From contig NC_135170.1 of assembly GCF_041146795.1 (NCBI RefSeq), forward strand, positions 10,376,033-10,440,032: 64,000 nt of DNA, in the 5' to 3' direction. Both the position numbers and the translations under genes were made by a program. Position 1 is the stretch's first letter, and each line of letters opens with the position of its first letter. The notes beneath the pieces are model-generated. The model was not told the origin of the DNA. It did not search any database and saw nothing but the letters and a program-made list of their open reading frames with translations. Shown in pieces: positions 52,701 to 64,000 of the stretch. The DNA is from Maylandia zebra. Taxonomy: Eukaryota; Chordata; Actinopteri; Cichliformes; Cichlidae.

Positions 52701-53580
52701 GAAGTTTGTGGTTTTGTTGTTTGGAAAAAAAAATGAGGATAGTTCCTCTTTTAAAAAAAAGAAAAAGAAAAAAAGTCTTAAAGTGCAATGATTAAACAAT
52801 TTACGACGTTGCTAAGACAGTTATCTCAATTTCTTATGAATTGCAGATCGAAACAACAGTTGTTTCATATTTCCGCTGTCAGTTATTGCTTATTGTTTGA
52901 TGGTTTGATCTTTTGCCTGTTTCGTTCAGAATGATGTATACGTGTGTGTGTGTGTGTGTGGGGGGGGAGAGTTTGCATGAGAAGGTTATTTTCCAAATTC
53001 AACTGACAACATGTCCAACTTAATTTAGCACTGCAAATCAAGCGCCAGTGCTCAAAACACAGAGTGGACAATGTGTGTGGAAAAGTTTATCTTGATATTA
53101 AATCGTTAAAATGCAAATGTGAGAAAAAAATATATTAATATTCAGGTTAACAAAATACGCATTTCTAGAGCCCCTAAACCTACTCTGTACAGCAGTTCTT
53201 TACAATAGCACATTTATCACCAAATCAGCAGCAGAACATAATTACATTGTGTATAGGAAATTTATTGTTGCATAGCAGCAGAAACAGATGCATGTCTGAG
53301 ACATTTGTGGGTGTGACCCCCAACAAATCAACACCAGGACCCTGCTAGTAGTAAACAACCCGCTGAGGAGTCTAATCAGCCAATCGACAATCAACAATTA
53401 AAAAAACAGGAACAAAAATATACATCATAATGAAATATATGGCACATCTCTGTCATAACAAAAAATATGGTCAAATAGTTTATCACCTGCAAATAATAAG
53501 TTGTTACAGTTAAGTCTTAGAACAGAAATCGCTATAGTAGTAAAAATATATTTTTGTCATGTGAAGAAATACTGTTTTGT
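49800..53580. other. Gene-poor region upstream of hook2
   Basis: Immediately left of this, 49540-49790 is GC-richer and probably contains the hook2 promoter. The remainder is AT-rich with no gene that I can support. Homopolymer and short (TG)n runs occur near 52690-52770 and 52940-52965. Confidence 0.4.
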
Positions 53581-53589
53581 CTCATAATA

Positions 53590-54350
53590 CAACTATTCCT
53601 CAGAGATTTTGGTCCATATTAACACGTGGCATAACATAGCCGGTGCTGAGTTTTGGCTGCATATCCATGATGTGAATCTCCTGTTTCATCAAATCTCAAA
53701 GTCGCTCTACTGGATCGAGTTTAATTATCAATTATCTCAAACCAGTTTGAGATAATTGAGATTCATCAGACCAGACAACATTTTTGCAACCTTCCATTGT
53801 TCAATTTTACTGCAACTGTGCAAATCATAGTCTCAGTTTCCTTTTTCTTAGCTGACAAGAGTGGCATCAGATGTGGTCTTCTGCTGCTGTAGCCCATGTG
53901 TTTCAAGGCTTGATGTATTGTGGTTTTAGAGATGCTTCTGCATGGACTGGTTTTAATGAGGGTTGTTTAAGTTACTGTTGCCTTCCTATCTGGCCACTCT
54001 CCTCTGATCTCTGGCACCAATAACGCATTTTCACCCAGAGACCAGTTGCTCAGAGGATATTTTCTCTTTTTCAGACCATTCTCTATAAACCCTGGAGATG
54101 ATTGTGTGGGAAAATCCCAGCAGATCAGCAGTTATTTTGAAATACTCAGATCAAACCACCTAGAGAACAACAGCCGCGCCATATTCAAAGTCACTTAAAT
54201 GACATTTCTTTCCCATTCAGATGCTCACTTTGAACTTCAGCAGATTGTTTAGAGGATGCCACGTTGCGTTGCTGGAAAGTGATTGGATGATTACACATTT
54301 ATGCTAATGAATAGTTGAACAAAGTGGCCCCTCAGCGTATATGCACATCC
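53590..54350 (-). mobile_element. Tc1-like remnant, same family as 37729-38310
   Basis: Reverse-strand copy with ATTGTTCAATTTTACTGC, GGTCTTCTGCTGCTGTAGCC, CAGAGGATATTTTCTC and AGTGGCCCC blocks of the fish Tc1-like family whose ends read CACTGGCCACTTTATTAGG. A short-loop inverted repeat lies inside (53729-53758). Transposase destroyed. Confidence 0.65.
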
Positions 54351-54387
54351 ATAAGGAGTACAAATACCTTTCTATCAACCTTCTGTA

Positions 54388-54448
54388 CCCCCCCCCCCCC
54401 CCCCCCCAAACCCCCCCCCCCAAAAAAACAACAACAACAACAACAACC
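54388..54448. repeat. Poly(C)/poly(A)/(CAA)n low-complexity tract
   Basis: Homopolymer C runs broken by AAA, then A and CAA repeats. Length in an assembly is unreliable here. Confidence 0.85.
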
Positions 54449-54719
54449 CCAGCAACAGTTCTTTAATTAATCCCCCAGAGTAGTCCTTACAGGCTTAGTG
54501 CCGATGACTCATTGACGGTAAACCCCATGTCCAGCTGAAATAATGGACATCTTTCTGATGGTTTTGTTATGTTCAGAAATGCTAAGGAATATCCAAGCCA
54601 AAACAATTTTTGACAGTTTTTTGACAGCTGAGATTGAAAAACTCATCATGTAAAATAAACAAAAGGGTGTACTATACTGAGATTGTAATTCAAATATTTG
54701 TGGAAAAGCTGCATTTCAT

Positions 54720-55430
54720 TTAATTCACTTACATTCAATTTTACTTGTGTCAAGGTGCTTAAAATGTAAGGAGAAATCCTTATATATTAGGAGAAAACAT
54801 TAGGGAGAAAACCCCCAAAATCAGATGAATAAGCGCTTGGCAACAATGGGAAGGAAAAACTCCCTTTTAACAGGAAGAAACCTCCGACAGAACCAGGCTC
54901 AGGAAGGGGTCAGCCATCTGCTGTGACTAGTCTGGGGTAACTGAAGGGAGGCAGGACAAAAGACACACTGTTGAAGAAAGCCAGAGAGTATTGATAACTA
55001 ATGATTAATTGCAGAGTGGTGTATAAACACAGAGAGTGAAAAAGGTGAGTGAAGAAGAAAAACTCTGTGCAACATGGGAAACCCCCCAGCAGCCTCGGTC
55101 TATTGCATTGCAACCAAGTGAGGGTTCATGGTCACGCCCCAACTACAAGCTTTATCCAAAAGATAAGTTTTAAGCCTAAACTTAAAAGCAGAGAGGATGT
55201 CTGTCTCCCAAATTCAAACTGGAAGCTGGTTGTACAGAATTGTGGCCTGAAAGCAGAAGGCTTTATCTCCCATTCTAGTTTTCCTCTTTATTGATGTGAT
55301 ATGCCGCATCTAAGATAATATAGGGTCTGATTATTCAAGACCTTGTACATAAGGAAAAAAATGTAAAATTACAACTGGAAGTGTCACGTGTGTTGTAAAT
55401 CATAAAGTGAAGGCGATTATAAGGGCCTAA
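54720..55430 (+). repeat. Dispersed fish repeat
   Basis: Contains AAAAACTCCCTTTTAACAGG, AGAAACCTCCGACAGAACCA, GGAAACCCCCCAGCAGCCTC and AGACCTTGTACATAAGG. I recognise these as parts of a common teleost interspersed repeat. A reverse-strand relative lies in ubn2 intron 8 (20950-21350). Superfamily not assigned. Confidence 0.6.
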
Positions 55431-57536
55431 CATTTGGGATACACTTCCATGTCATACATTAGCCATTAAGTTACTGATAAATTGTGAACACCCATGCCTA
55501 CATGAGAACACGTTGTATGTTGTGTGGCGAGACAAAGAAAACTGCTGCACCTTTAAATCGGAGAATGCCAGCAATTTGCGGCTGTGCCCAGGCATTTAGA
55601 GCAGGAATGTGTTGGAATGTGTTGGCAGCACTTGATTTCCCCTGCAGCTTTTCCAGGTGCTACATGGAGAGGAAAACAACAAAACCGCGGAACACAGATG
55701 GACAGGCCTCGGATATAACAGAGGGTGTGCAGAGTTTGATTAGAAAAGCCCCTCTCTAGACATGAGGTCACCCATATAGGTACGTGCTGCCAGGACATGT
55801 AAAACTGGAGGAGAGAGAGAGAGAAGGAAAAAATAGAGATTTATATCCCTCCCTGCTTTATCAGCTGTCTCCTCCCTCGGTCTTTAACCACAGATTTATG
55901 TCTTTGGTAAAGGCAGCCACTCAATAATAGACTCGCCTCAGGAGCACGGTAGGGAGTGTAAATTTCAAAACACTTGCATGGGAATAAACTCTGGCTGTTG
56001 AACCATTAAAACGTGTCTGCTTTGATAAGCCACTCTTGAAATAACACATTTCTCCAAAATACACAGCTTGTCAGCTCAGCTCTCAGGTGATTGAGTGATT
56101 GTTATGCTGGTGCCGCTTAAAAGCAGCTAATTTTCACTCATGTTATGCAACAGCCTCTAAAATGACCTCCACACTTGAATGTTAACGTGACTCATTACAA
56201 CTGCAGGGACTGCAACCCCACTCTGTTCTTTTCAAGTTTGCCCCACTGTAAATGTCAAGCTCCAAGGAGGAGGCATCAGCCGTGGTGTGGTAGCAGAGAC
56301 CCTTCACAGTCCTGCACTGTATCTGTAAAACAGGTGTGCTCTGCTTGCTTTTGCTCTGCCTGTGCTATTAATTTTTGATTTGCTCCCTTCTTGTGTTTCT
56401 AAAAAGTCCCTCTCTCAGTCTCGCTTTCTGTTTCCAAGCCTCACCCTCTCCCTCACACACACATACACACGCACACACGAACAGGCAGCACATGGCCAGC
56501 GTGAGTGAGTCATAGTGGACTGGCAACAAGTGCCTCCTCACAGGGAGAGTCCCTCCATGTGTCCCTGTGATTAGGGCCAATCCCCTGGAGGGGATCAGGT
56601 GCGCAGCTCCTCCTGGGCAACGTGAGACCTGGTTCCATTGTTTGCAAGTTCACAATGCACTTGAAGGATGAGACAGCAACTTGCACTCCATTGAAACCAG
56701 CAGAAACGGATAGTGGGTTAGTGGGTTCTTAAAATCTGTGTCTAGCACTAGTATTAGCACACACTAAAACATACTGGGTGCAGTTGTGGACCTCCAGCTC
56801 TGTGAGCTCGCAGACATAGACAGATGTTGATATTCTCACTATTACGATGAAAATGTTCTGTGGCTTTAGCAGGTGTGATCTTTACCCTAGTGGCAACCTG
56901 AAAAATGAAGCCATTGCAAAGGTGCCAAATATCCTTCCCTCCTCTTCCTCCTTCTCCTTTAAAGTCCCCATAAACCACCACATTAAAATACCCAACTTCA
57001 ACTTTGTAACTTGTATGTTTTAAAAACCAAAAGTTGATTTAGCCTCTGTAGATAATTTCCCCTACAATAAAAATATAAGGGGATTTTTTAAGCACTTGTT
57101 TGGTTTTTACTAAAGGATGACAGCCTGAGTGATAAACACCAGCAGCTGTAGCTAGCTGCTGTCTATTAAGCCTTACCTTGCTACATTATTTGTATCACAC
57201 TATTTGTTGCATTTTGTGTTTTTTAATGAAATGATTTAATAAATAATAGATAATATGGGCTGGTGTATAGTAAATAAGATGTGGTTGTCTAGATTTGGTT
57301 TGAAAATGTAGTTTTTGCTTACATAGCACTAATTTGCAGTCGTCTGAGTCTCTGAAGACACATAAATATATTTATGAATACAGCTCGCTAACCAAGGCTT
57401 CAGCTCTTCTGCATATGATCTGTTCTTGCACCAGAAAACCAACATTGCATTGGCCAAAATGCTAACACTGTTGTGAATCAACATGCAGTGGGTTTGCTAT
57501 CTATAAATTGTAGCATTAGCATGCTAATATTTGCTA
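55431..57536. other. Intergenic, nothing recognised
   Basis: No supported gene on either strand. Open frames are short and lack family resemblance. Confidence 0.4.
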
Positions 57537-57544
57537 GTTAGAAC

Positions 57545-58058
57545 CAGAGGCGGAGCCAGACATTTGAAACACCCGGGGCTTAGCCCTAACAACAAAGAAA
57601 CAGCATTGTTGTTGTTCGGCTTTTCATTTCACCATTTGTTGATTCACTGGAAGAGCAAGTAAGGTAATATGGGTCAAGTGATCAGTTTGATATCAATCTT
57701 TCGCGATGCATCATCATATTTACATTATTTGTACAGTACGAATGATTTGCTTTGGTACCTGGTCGAACTTCCGTTCTCCTCTGTCTGCCTGGCTGCGCAC
57801 TCGCAGGCAGCAGCTGCCCCGCCCCGCTTAGTGCCTGAGCTCGGATCATACCAATATAAGGGGGGATTTACGCACAGTGGTAAATTCCCACAGTGTGCAC
57901 TATGTGCTTCGAATATTGTGTGTAGTTTTTGTTTTATACAGTTGTCAGCCAGGCGTCTAACTATGAAAAAATTACACTCCAAAAGACCCTGGGCTTCTGA
58001 AAAACAACCCGGGCTTAAGCCCAGTAAGCCACCCCCCCCCCCCCCCGCTCCGCCACTG
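57545..58058 (-). mobile_element. Complete non-autonomous hAT element with 8-bp duplication
   Basis: Termini CAGAGGCGGAG (left) and CTCCGCCACTG (right) are inverted repeats. GTTAGAAC flanks the element exactly on both sides (57537-57544 and 58059-58066), the 8-bp duplication made by hAT transposases. The interior is the reverse-complement relative of 11200-11570. A poly(C) tract lies at 58032-58046. Coding sequence is absent: the frames across it (57669-58151 and 57725-57982) are not genes. Strand is given relative to the copy at 11173. Confidence 0.88.
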
Positions 58059-58067
58059 GTTAGAACC

Positions 58068-58804
58068 TTAGGCTACGTTCACACTGCAGGCAAAAGCGCA
58101 TCAAATCCGATTTTTTTGACCCTATGCGACCCATATCCGATCATGGTATGACAGTGTGAACGGCACAAATCCGATATTTTCAAATCCGATCTGGGTCACT
58201 TTCGTATGTGGTCCTGAATCCGATACATATCCGATGTTTCAGAAAGCGACTGCTGTGTGAACGGTCAAGTCGCATTAAATCCGTCTTTTACGTCACTGAC
58301 ACAAGACAGACGCCAATTATCAGCACCGGAGAAGCGCCCGATAAGACATCGCGAACGCTTCCTGGCCACCCGGTCAAACTGCTGGGAAGACAACGTTGGA
58401 GAAACGTGAACATTTTATTTGTACTGCATAATCTGCAGATTCTGACAGAAATCTGCAACTATCCTTTGAAGCACCGCTCCTCTCTAAAACAGCAATAAGG
58501 ATAATTATTAGGTTATCTACATTATTATGTAAATAACAAAATAACTTAAAGCAAAAATTGGGAAACGTGAAGTCCGAAGTCTTTATATTAAGGGCCATCA
58601 GTCAAACAATATTGTTTGCTCTGTGTCTAAACAGAGCGCGTTGTGTGACATCTTCTTTTGCACATGCGGGCCGCTTTGAGCGTTCACACTAGAGCTCGTT
58701 TGCTGTCGCATTTTATTTGTAGTGTGAACGAGCAGACAAAAAATTCGGATTTGATCAAAAAATCGGAATTGAGCATTAAGACCTGCAGTGTGAACGTAGC
58801 CTAA
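58068..58804. mobile_element. Long-TIR DNA transposon (Harbinger-like MITE?)
   Basis: Starts TTAGGCTACGTTCACACTGC and ends with the inverted copy GCAGTGTGAACGTAGCCTAA. Several internal sub-repeats of AATCCGAT and GTGTGAAC type are present. No transposase. The TTA/TAA ends are compatible with a PIF/Harbinger-type target site but do not prove it. It starts one base after the target-site duplication of the hAT element. Confidence 0.7.
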
Positions 58805-61423
58805 GACAGTATAAAAGCGGGATCTGACTGTAAAACTTATGACTTGTCAGTCAGAAGTCCTGCAAGTGTTTTGATACTTTAGAATAGCCAAAATGTATAA
58901 AATGGAAGGTTAGAAAGGCAATAAAAAAAAAAATAAAAAAAAAAATCTATGTCTAGGCAGAAGTGTTAAAGCTAGGATGGTGCCAAAGTCATTAGGGTTC
59001 ATCCTCTGGGGAACACAAATGGCAATACACCATTTCCTGGGAATTTCATTCATTCATAGTACTAGCATGAATAAAAATAAATGACCGTATAGTCTGAGTT
59101 TGGTTTTGAGCTGTGTTGGAAATATACACTTGTAGCTGTGATGAGTCCCTGTTGTTGTATTTGTCAAAGTCTGTGTTGCGTTACTGTTTCAATTACAGAC
59201 GACAGCTGCTTTGCTCACTTTTAAACATCAGCTGTTCTTATACACAAATTTTTAGGCCAGCAAATTTGCACGTCTATTTCACTGCTTACAAGGACCAACA
59301 TCACATTGCTGTCATCAGATGTGTTCTATATAAAAACAGCTATTATTCCATCTTGGAGTGTGGCTAAAAGGAGTTTGAATACGGTGTTATTTTGCGGTCG
59401 TAAGTGCAATAATAACCGTCCTGGACTAATAACAGGTTAGAGGAACACTTCTTAAGCCTGCTCCTCCCATCACATGATCACAAACCTGCCAACACACCTC
59501 GTGTACCCACGATGAACTGTAACAATAGCAGAACGTGCAGTACTCTTCACCTCTTTGACACCAGCCAAGCCTTTCCTACACCCTGTTTGCTTTTTACAAA
59601 CACCCTTTTCACACACCCTTTAGCAAAATAGTGTGTCCTACAGGGATGCTGCGTGTGGACTCGGTGGAGCGGTCATGCAGGTGGAGGCTGTCTGGACTGA
59701 CATTGGAAGGGTGTGTGGTTAACAAGACTGCGCCTGCTGCAAGTCCTGTTATGCCAGTAAAGCTGACAATCAGTGTCAATAATCCAGAGAATTAGAGAAG
59801 TTATTACCAAGGTTTATTTGTGTTTGGATCGAGTGCTTTGCAAGATCAGGATTTAAGGTCTGGCTTACATTTTTAAATTTCCTTAAATAAAATGAAAACA
59901 GAAAAACGCTCACACACCCTCACACGCACCAAAAGTTGTTTCTCCTCTCCATCATTTCCTGAAAAAAATAAAACAGAATGAATGCAATTTTAGTGACAGC
60001 ACAATTGACTGAATTTAATGCTCAAATCAAGTGGTGATCCTTCAATTTGCAGACTGCTTAGTTGCAGATCAAGTTGTGCACTCCACTTGCAGTACAGACA
60101 GCAGGAACAACAAATGTTTTAAATTGCATGTTAGCACCGTTTTAGTATTGACCACAATAAATAAGAACCTATCAACTTTATTAGCACTGATCTCAAAAAC
60201 CACGATTCTTGACCGTTTGCTGGGTGTGAGACCAGATCCTAATGGGTTGTGAATGCACGCCAAAAATGTCAACCACACCTTCGACCTTGCACAACTTCCC
60301 TATTCTTCTGCTGCACACACTCCCAGCAAACACGCCCAAACGATCCTCACCCTTCTGTCCCTCACTCTGTGTTCTGCAGCCAGCCTAACTTAATTGATGC
60401 CCTGCCAGCCTAAATTACACAGCCGGCCTTCGAGGGCAAAGAGATAGAGGTTGTCAACAAGTGCGGCTTGAGTGAAGCCCTGGCTCCTCACCCACAGTGA
60501 CAATTTACTTGACTCAGCATCACGCAGGCAATGTTTACTGGACCTGTCCACCACAATCAACACTGCTGCGTACGGGCTGACTGTAACTCCACTGTAAACC
60601 TCATCACTGCTGAGAGAAACGGAGAACTGGGGGAGGGGGGGAGCAGAGAAGAAGGGAAGCTTATCCCCCAAGCTTTGTCCTTCCTCCTCCACATCAGAGC
60701 GGATTCAGTCATACAAGCAAGGCAACAAATTAGGCTGCACACATGCACAGACATGCACGCCACAAGCATCCACATAAATTACCCAGATGAAAATGTTAAA
60801 TTGAAAACAGCGTAATTTTCAGCACTTGGTGCCGGCACCTGATGTACAGCAAATCAAATTAAAATTCAATATTCGATTACAGACGAAGGAAAAAGTGCTT
60901 TCTTGGTAACACTGTCATGTACTACCTGTTTGTTTAGTACTGAAGTCTCAGTGGTTGGTCATAAAATCTGTCTTTGCAAAGATTTAAGTGCAAAGGTGTA
61001 AGAGGTGTTAAAGAGGTGAAAATTCAGCTGGATCTTCGCCCATATGTTTGGAAACATATGGGCAAGATATTAGAAGTTACAGCATTACAGCTGAGTTACA
61101 AACACAATTAAAGCTGCAAGCAGCGTTGAGAGGGCCCTCGCACCCTGGCGTGTCGAGCCACGCCCAACACCTACACCCAGCAAATCTGATCTGATGTCAC
61201 ACTGATGCTTAAGCACATGTAGCTAACTGTGTCTTTCCTTTTACACGAATAGATTATCTTTGATTTCTCTGAAATCAAGTAACATTGGAGTGACTTTGAC
61301 TCATATTTGGGTATAAAATGAGGGATATAATATTAAATAGAGAGATATGTAAGTGTCATTTTTATTGTAGTACTTTTACTGAGATATAATATCTGTATAA
61401 ATATTTATATGTAATCCACATAC
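58805..61423. other. Intergenic, no dynein motor exons seen
   Basis: This stretch lies downstream (in - strand direction) of the dynein tail exons, where more dynein exons would be expected. I see none, nor any other gene. A short repeat-like segment is at about 61110-61200. A short-spacer inverted repeat is at 61038-61063. Confidence 0.45.
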
Positions 61424-64000
61424 CTTTGAGATGTGGTCTCCACTGAAGCCTCTTCTGAAGCTTGTCCTGAAACCTAAAAGTTATTTATTGTGTTAGATGT
61501 TTTTTTTTGTTTTTGTTTTTTTCCTAAGGAGTTTGCATTTTAATAACTCTAGTTGCAATTTAATGATGAGCCGATAAATATGATTTTGGACCTCTAATCA
61601 ATCTGTAACTTTTATTAGGTGTTAGGATCTGTTGTGTGCTCAGTCAGTAGTACCCTTATCCTCTTTGCCGTATGAAAAACTGAGTTCCTCTAAACCAGCT
61701 ATGGTAAGTTTATCCACATTGAGGGAAGTCCCCACCAAAGACTCCAAGGTCTTCCAATGTTTTGGTTTCAGACATGGGTAATGAAGATCAGCGATCACAG
61801 GCAGCTAAAGAAAGAACACATAAATAACACTTGAGCAGTCACAAAAATAATGAATTACTTTCAGCCCATATTGTAATATGGTATCATTTTAAAAAGAGAC
61901 TGCTGACAACATTATCTACTGTATGCCACAAAAAATATCAGATATTTCATAACACTTTTTTCTACCCACTCTGTGCATCATCACGTTCACCTTGTTCTTC
62001 AGACAGGGAACTATATTGTTACGTGGCAGGCCCTTCTCAAGCTGGTTGAAATACTTGCTGCATTTGTTGACTTGTGCACTAAACTGCTCCATGTCCAGTT
62101 GTTGAAGTGTGCTCTAGCGATGGGTAAAATGAAAAGTACATTTTCATTTAGTTTATAGTATGGATATACTTGCTATACAGTGGAGGAAATAATAATTTAA
62201 TTCCCTTTTGAATTTGTAAATTGGCTCACTTACAAAGAGATGAACAGTCTCTTGTTTTCATGGTAGTTTCATTTTAATGGAGAGAGACAGAATATCATCC
62301 AAATATCCATGAAATTTTTTTTCTTGTAATTGGTCAACAGGTTTGCACACAGGAGAGATTTTGGCTCACTTCTCCTTACAGAAACTCTCTAATCCTCTAG
62401 AGATTTAGAGGTTTCTTGACTGTTGTATGAGAACTAAAAGTTTCAGGTCCTTCCATAGAGTTTCTATTGGGATTAAGGTCTGGAGGCTGGATAGGCCACT
62501 CAGTAGCCTTAATGTGCTTCCTATTTAGCCACTCCATTGTTGCCTTGGCGGTATGTTTTGGGTCATTGTCATGGTGGATGATCCATCCACAGTGTTGTTC
62601 AGTGTTATGGCTGAGGGAAAGAGATTCCAGAGATTTTGTGTAAATGCCCCTGTCCTTGGCATCTCAATGCGGTGATGTCATCCTGTCTTTACAGAAAAAC
62701 AGCCCAAAGCTTAATGTTTCTACCTGGGGTTGGTGTTCTTTGCGTCATACTCAGAATTTCACTTCCTCCAAACATGGCAGGTTGAGTTAATGCCCGTGCT
62801 TGATGTTGCTTTTATCTGACCACAACAATTTCTTCCAGGTCTTATCTGAATTATTTAGATGTTCAGAGACATGCTTAAGACCTTCTTGATCAGGGGGACG
62901 TGCAAGATTTCAATATGTTATGGTGTAGTGTGTTACCAGTGCTGTTCTTGGTGACAGTAGTCCCATCTGCCTTCAGATCATTAGTAAACTCCTCCCATGT
63001 AGTTTTGGGATAATAGCTTTCTCATGATTATCATCACTCCAAGAGCTCTCATGGAGCTCCACACATGGTCATTTGATATTTCAAATTTCATCTTCTCACC
63101 AAGCTTCTTCCAGTCTTGTGCAGGTCTACAGTCTTTTCCCTGATCTCCCTTGATAGCTGCAGTGGTGGTGGAGAGGTTTGAATGGAAGACATTGATTCTG
63201 TGGACAGGTGGGCTTTATGCACATTACGAGTTGAGATTAGGAGTATCTGTGATTGATTGCAATCTGCAATATGTTTACATTGAAAGAATTAGAGTACTTT
63301 GAATTTCTTCTGGTAGGATGTGCAGGAGGAAGCTTTGGCCTGTGGCTTTTCTATGGAAATCTGGATCTCCCCCAACAGCAGATGCACTTGTGATGAATCA
63401 GCACTGATGTCTAAAATTTGTGGATCCTGCACATTAAAATGCACGAGCTTTTAATTATACCAAATATAGTTTAATTATGCTTTAGTTAAAATTACTAAAT
63501 AGAAATAGAACAACAAAATTAAAAATAAAACAATCATCTTCTCATACCTGCAATTTAAACCGGATTTCCATGTTCTCCTGTTTGAGTTCCTTTATATCCT
63601 TCTTCAGGTAGCTGCAAAACCTTTTCATAGTAGCATCCCATTCTTCCGCTTCCTTTCACATGATATCATCTAACAAGTCATCACAGAGTTTAAGCATGGC
63701 AAGAATTTCTGGTGGTGTGGGGACTGAGTGCACGTTGATCAGATCGTACATTTTGCATACTGATTTCAGCTCTTTGTTAGCAAAACGAGAAATGGAAATA
63801 TGGAGTTGAGTAAATCAGAAAAAGAAAGCTGAGGAAAAAGAAAACAAGCTGCTGTGTTTTGTTGGTTTATCACATTTAATTGTTAAACAGGAACATCTCA
63901 CCGTCTCCTCAATCTCATCCAGAAATGTGAGAAAGTCAACCAGCTGAGCTGTAGTAGAGGGACTGATCTGTCCTTCAACTTTGGCCTCACGAACGTCAGT
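61424..64000 (-). pseudogene. Axonemal dynein heavy chain, tail/linker fragment, partial and broken
   Basis: Seven exons on the - strand: beyond 64000-63902, 63769-63548, 63426-63298, 62113-61970, 61804-61654, 61473-61424, plus a gap where one more is expected. Family landmarks in order: NVHSVPTPPEILAML and KRFCSYLKKDIKELKQE; DPQILDISADSS...SCTSYQKKFK; LDMEQFSAQVNKCSKY...QLEKGLPRNNIVP; LPVIADLHYPCLKPKHWKTLE; VSGQASEEASVE. These match the N-terminal tail/linker of axonemal dynein heavy chains, the force-producing motors of cilia. Faults: an in-frame TGA (63658-63656); the segment expected between SYQKKFK and LDMEQF (about 35-45 aa) is not found, and a Tc1-like element fills that intron; the exon at 61804 joins the next out of the family frame; no AAA motor exons follow. 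DNAH paralogue not assigned. It could also be a real gene with sequence errors continuing oddly. Confidence 0.75.
62176..63260 (-). pseudogene. Decayed Tc1-like transposon inside the dynein fragment
   Basis: Left end TACAGTGGAGGAAATAAT at 62176 is a Tc1-like terminus. The - strand encodes pieces of the transposase in shifting frames, including [16 protein letters not shown] and [12 protein letters not shown] (near 62570-62480), the DDE-domain landmarks. Several stops. The right end is degraded (about 63260). It sits in the dynein intron between 62113 and 63298. Confidence 0.8.

Noticed and set aside
57669-58151. 160-codon frame with a Pro-rich stretch
   Set aside because: It runs across the non-autonomous hAT element and out into the next transposon. 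The proline run is its poly(C) tract.
63656-63658. TGA as a selenocysteine codon
   Set aside because: Dynein heavy chains are not selenoproteins, the site is not a cysteine position in the family, and other faults point to decay.

Overview
The window is vertebrate nuclear DNA, most likely from a spiny-rayed teleost fish. Genes are split by GT-AG introns with vertebrate-style splice sites. The proteins are closest to fish versions of vertebrate families. The intergenic and intronic DNA is full of fish-type repeats: decayed Tc1/mariner transposons, hAT elements, tRNA-derived SINEs with a GGATGGATGGA tail, and (CA)n tracts. Identifications rest on remembered family sequences; no database search was run.

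Layout. (1) 1-4950: slc25a38, mitochondrial glycine carrier, + strand, 7 coding exons. (2) 4972-5615: composite SINE with a 12-bp target-site duplication. (3) 7598-10350: rpsa, 40S ribosomal protein SA, + strand, with a TATA box, a TOP-like start and at least one intronic H/ACA snoRNA. (4) 11.1-13.8 kb: a cluster of hAT and Tc1-like remnants. (5) 15.5-28.3 kb: ubn2 (ubinuclein), + strand, 17 coding exons. (6) 29.9-31.3 kb: trir, - strand, convergent with ubn2. (7) 32.5-49.6 kb: hook2, - strand, 23 coding exons including an apparent 6-nt microexon and a GC-AG intron. (8) 49.8-61.4 kb: gene-poor and repeat-rich, including a hAT element with a perfect 8-bp duplication beside a long-TIR element. 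(9) 61.4-64.0 kb: seven exons of an axonemal dynein heavy-chain tail on the - strand. This copy has an in-frame stop, a missing exon, an exon junction out of frame and no motor domain downstream, so it looks like a broken gene.

Functionally the genes are mostly unrelated housekeeping or trafficking genes: mitochondrial glycine import for haem synthesis, ribosome assembly, the HIRA/H3.3 chaperone pathway, telomerase-RNA-associated RNase, and a dynein cargo adaptor. Two pairs recall human linkage as I know it: SLC25A38-RPSA (3p22) and TRIR-HOOK2 (19p13). The least expected content is the dynein tail relic, the hook2 microexon, the snoRNA and a set of short-loop inverted repeats.
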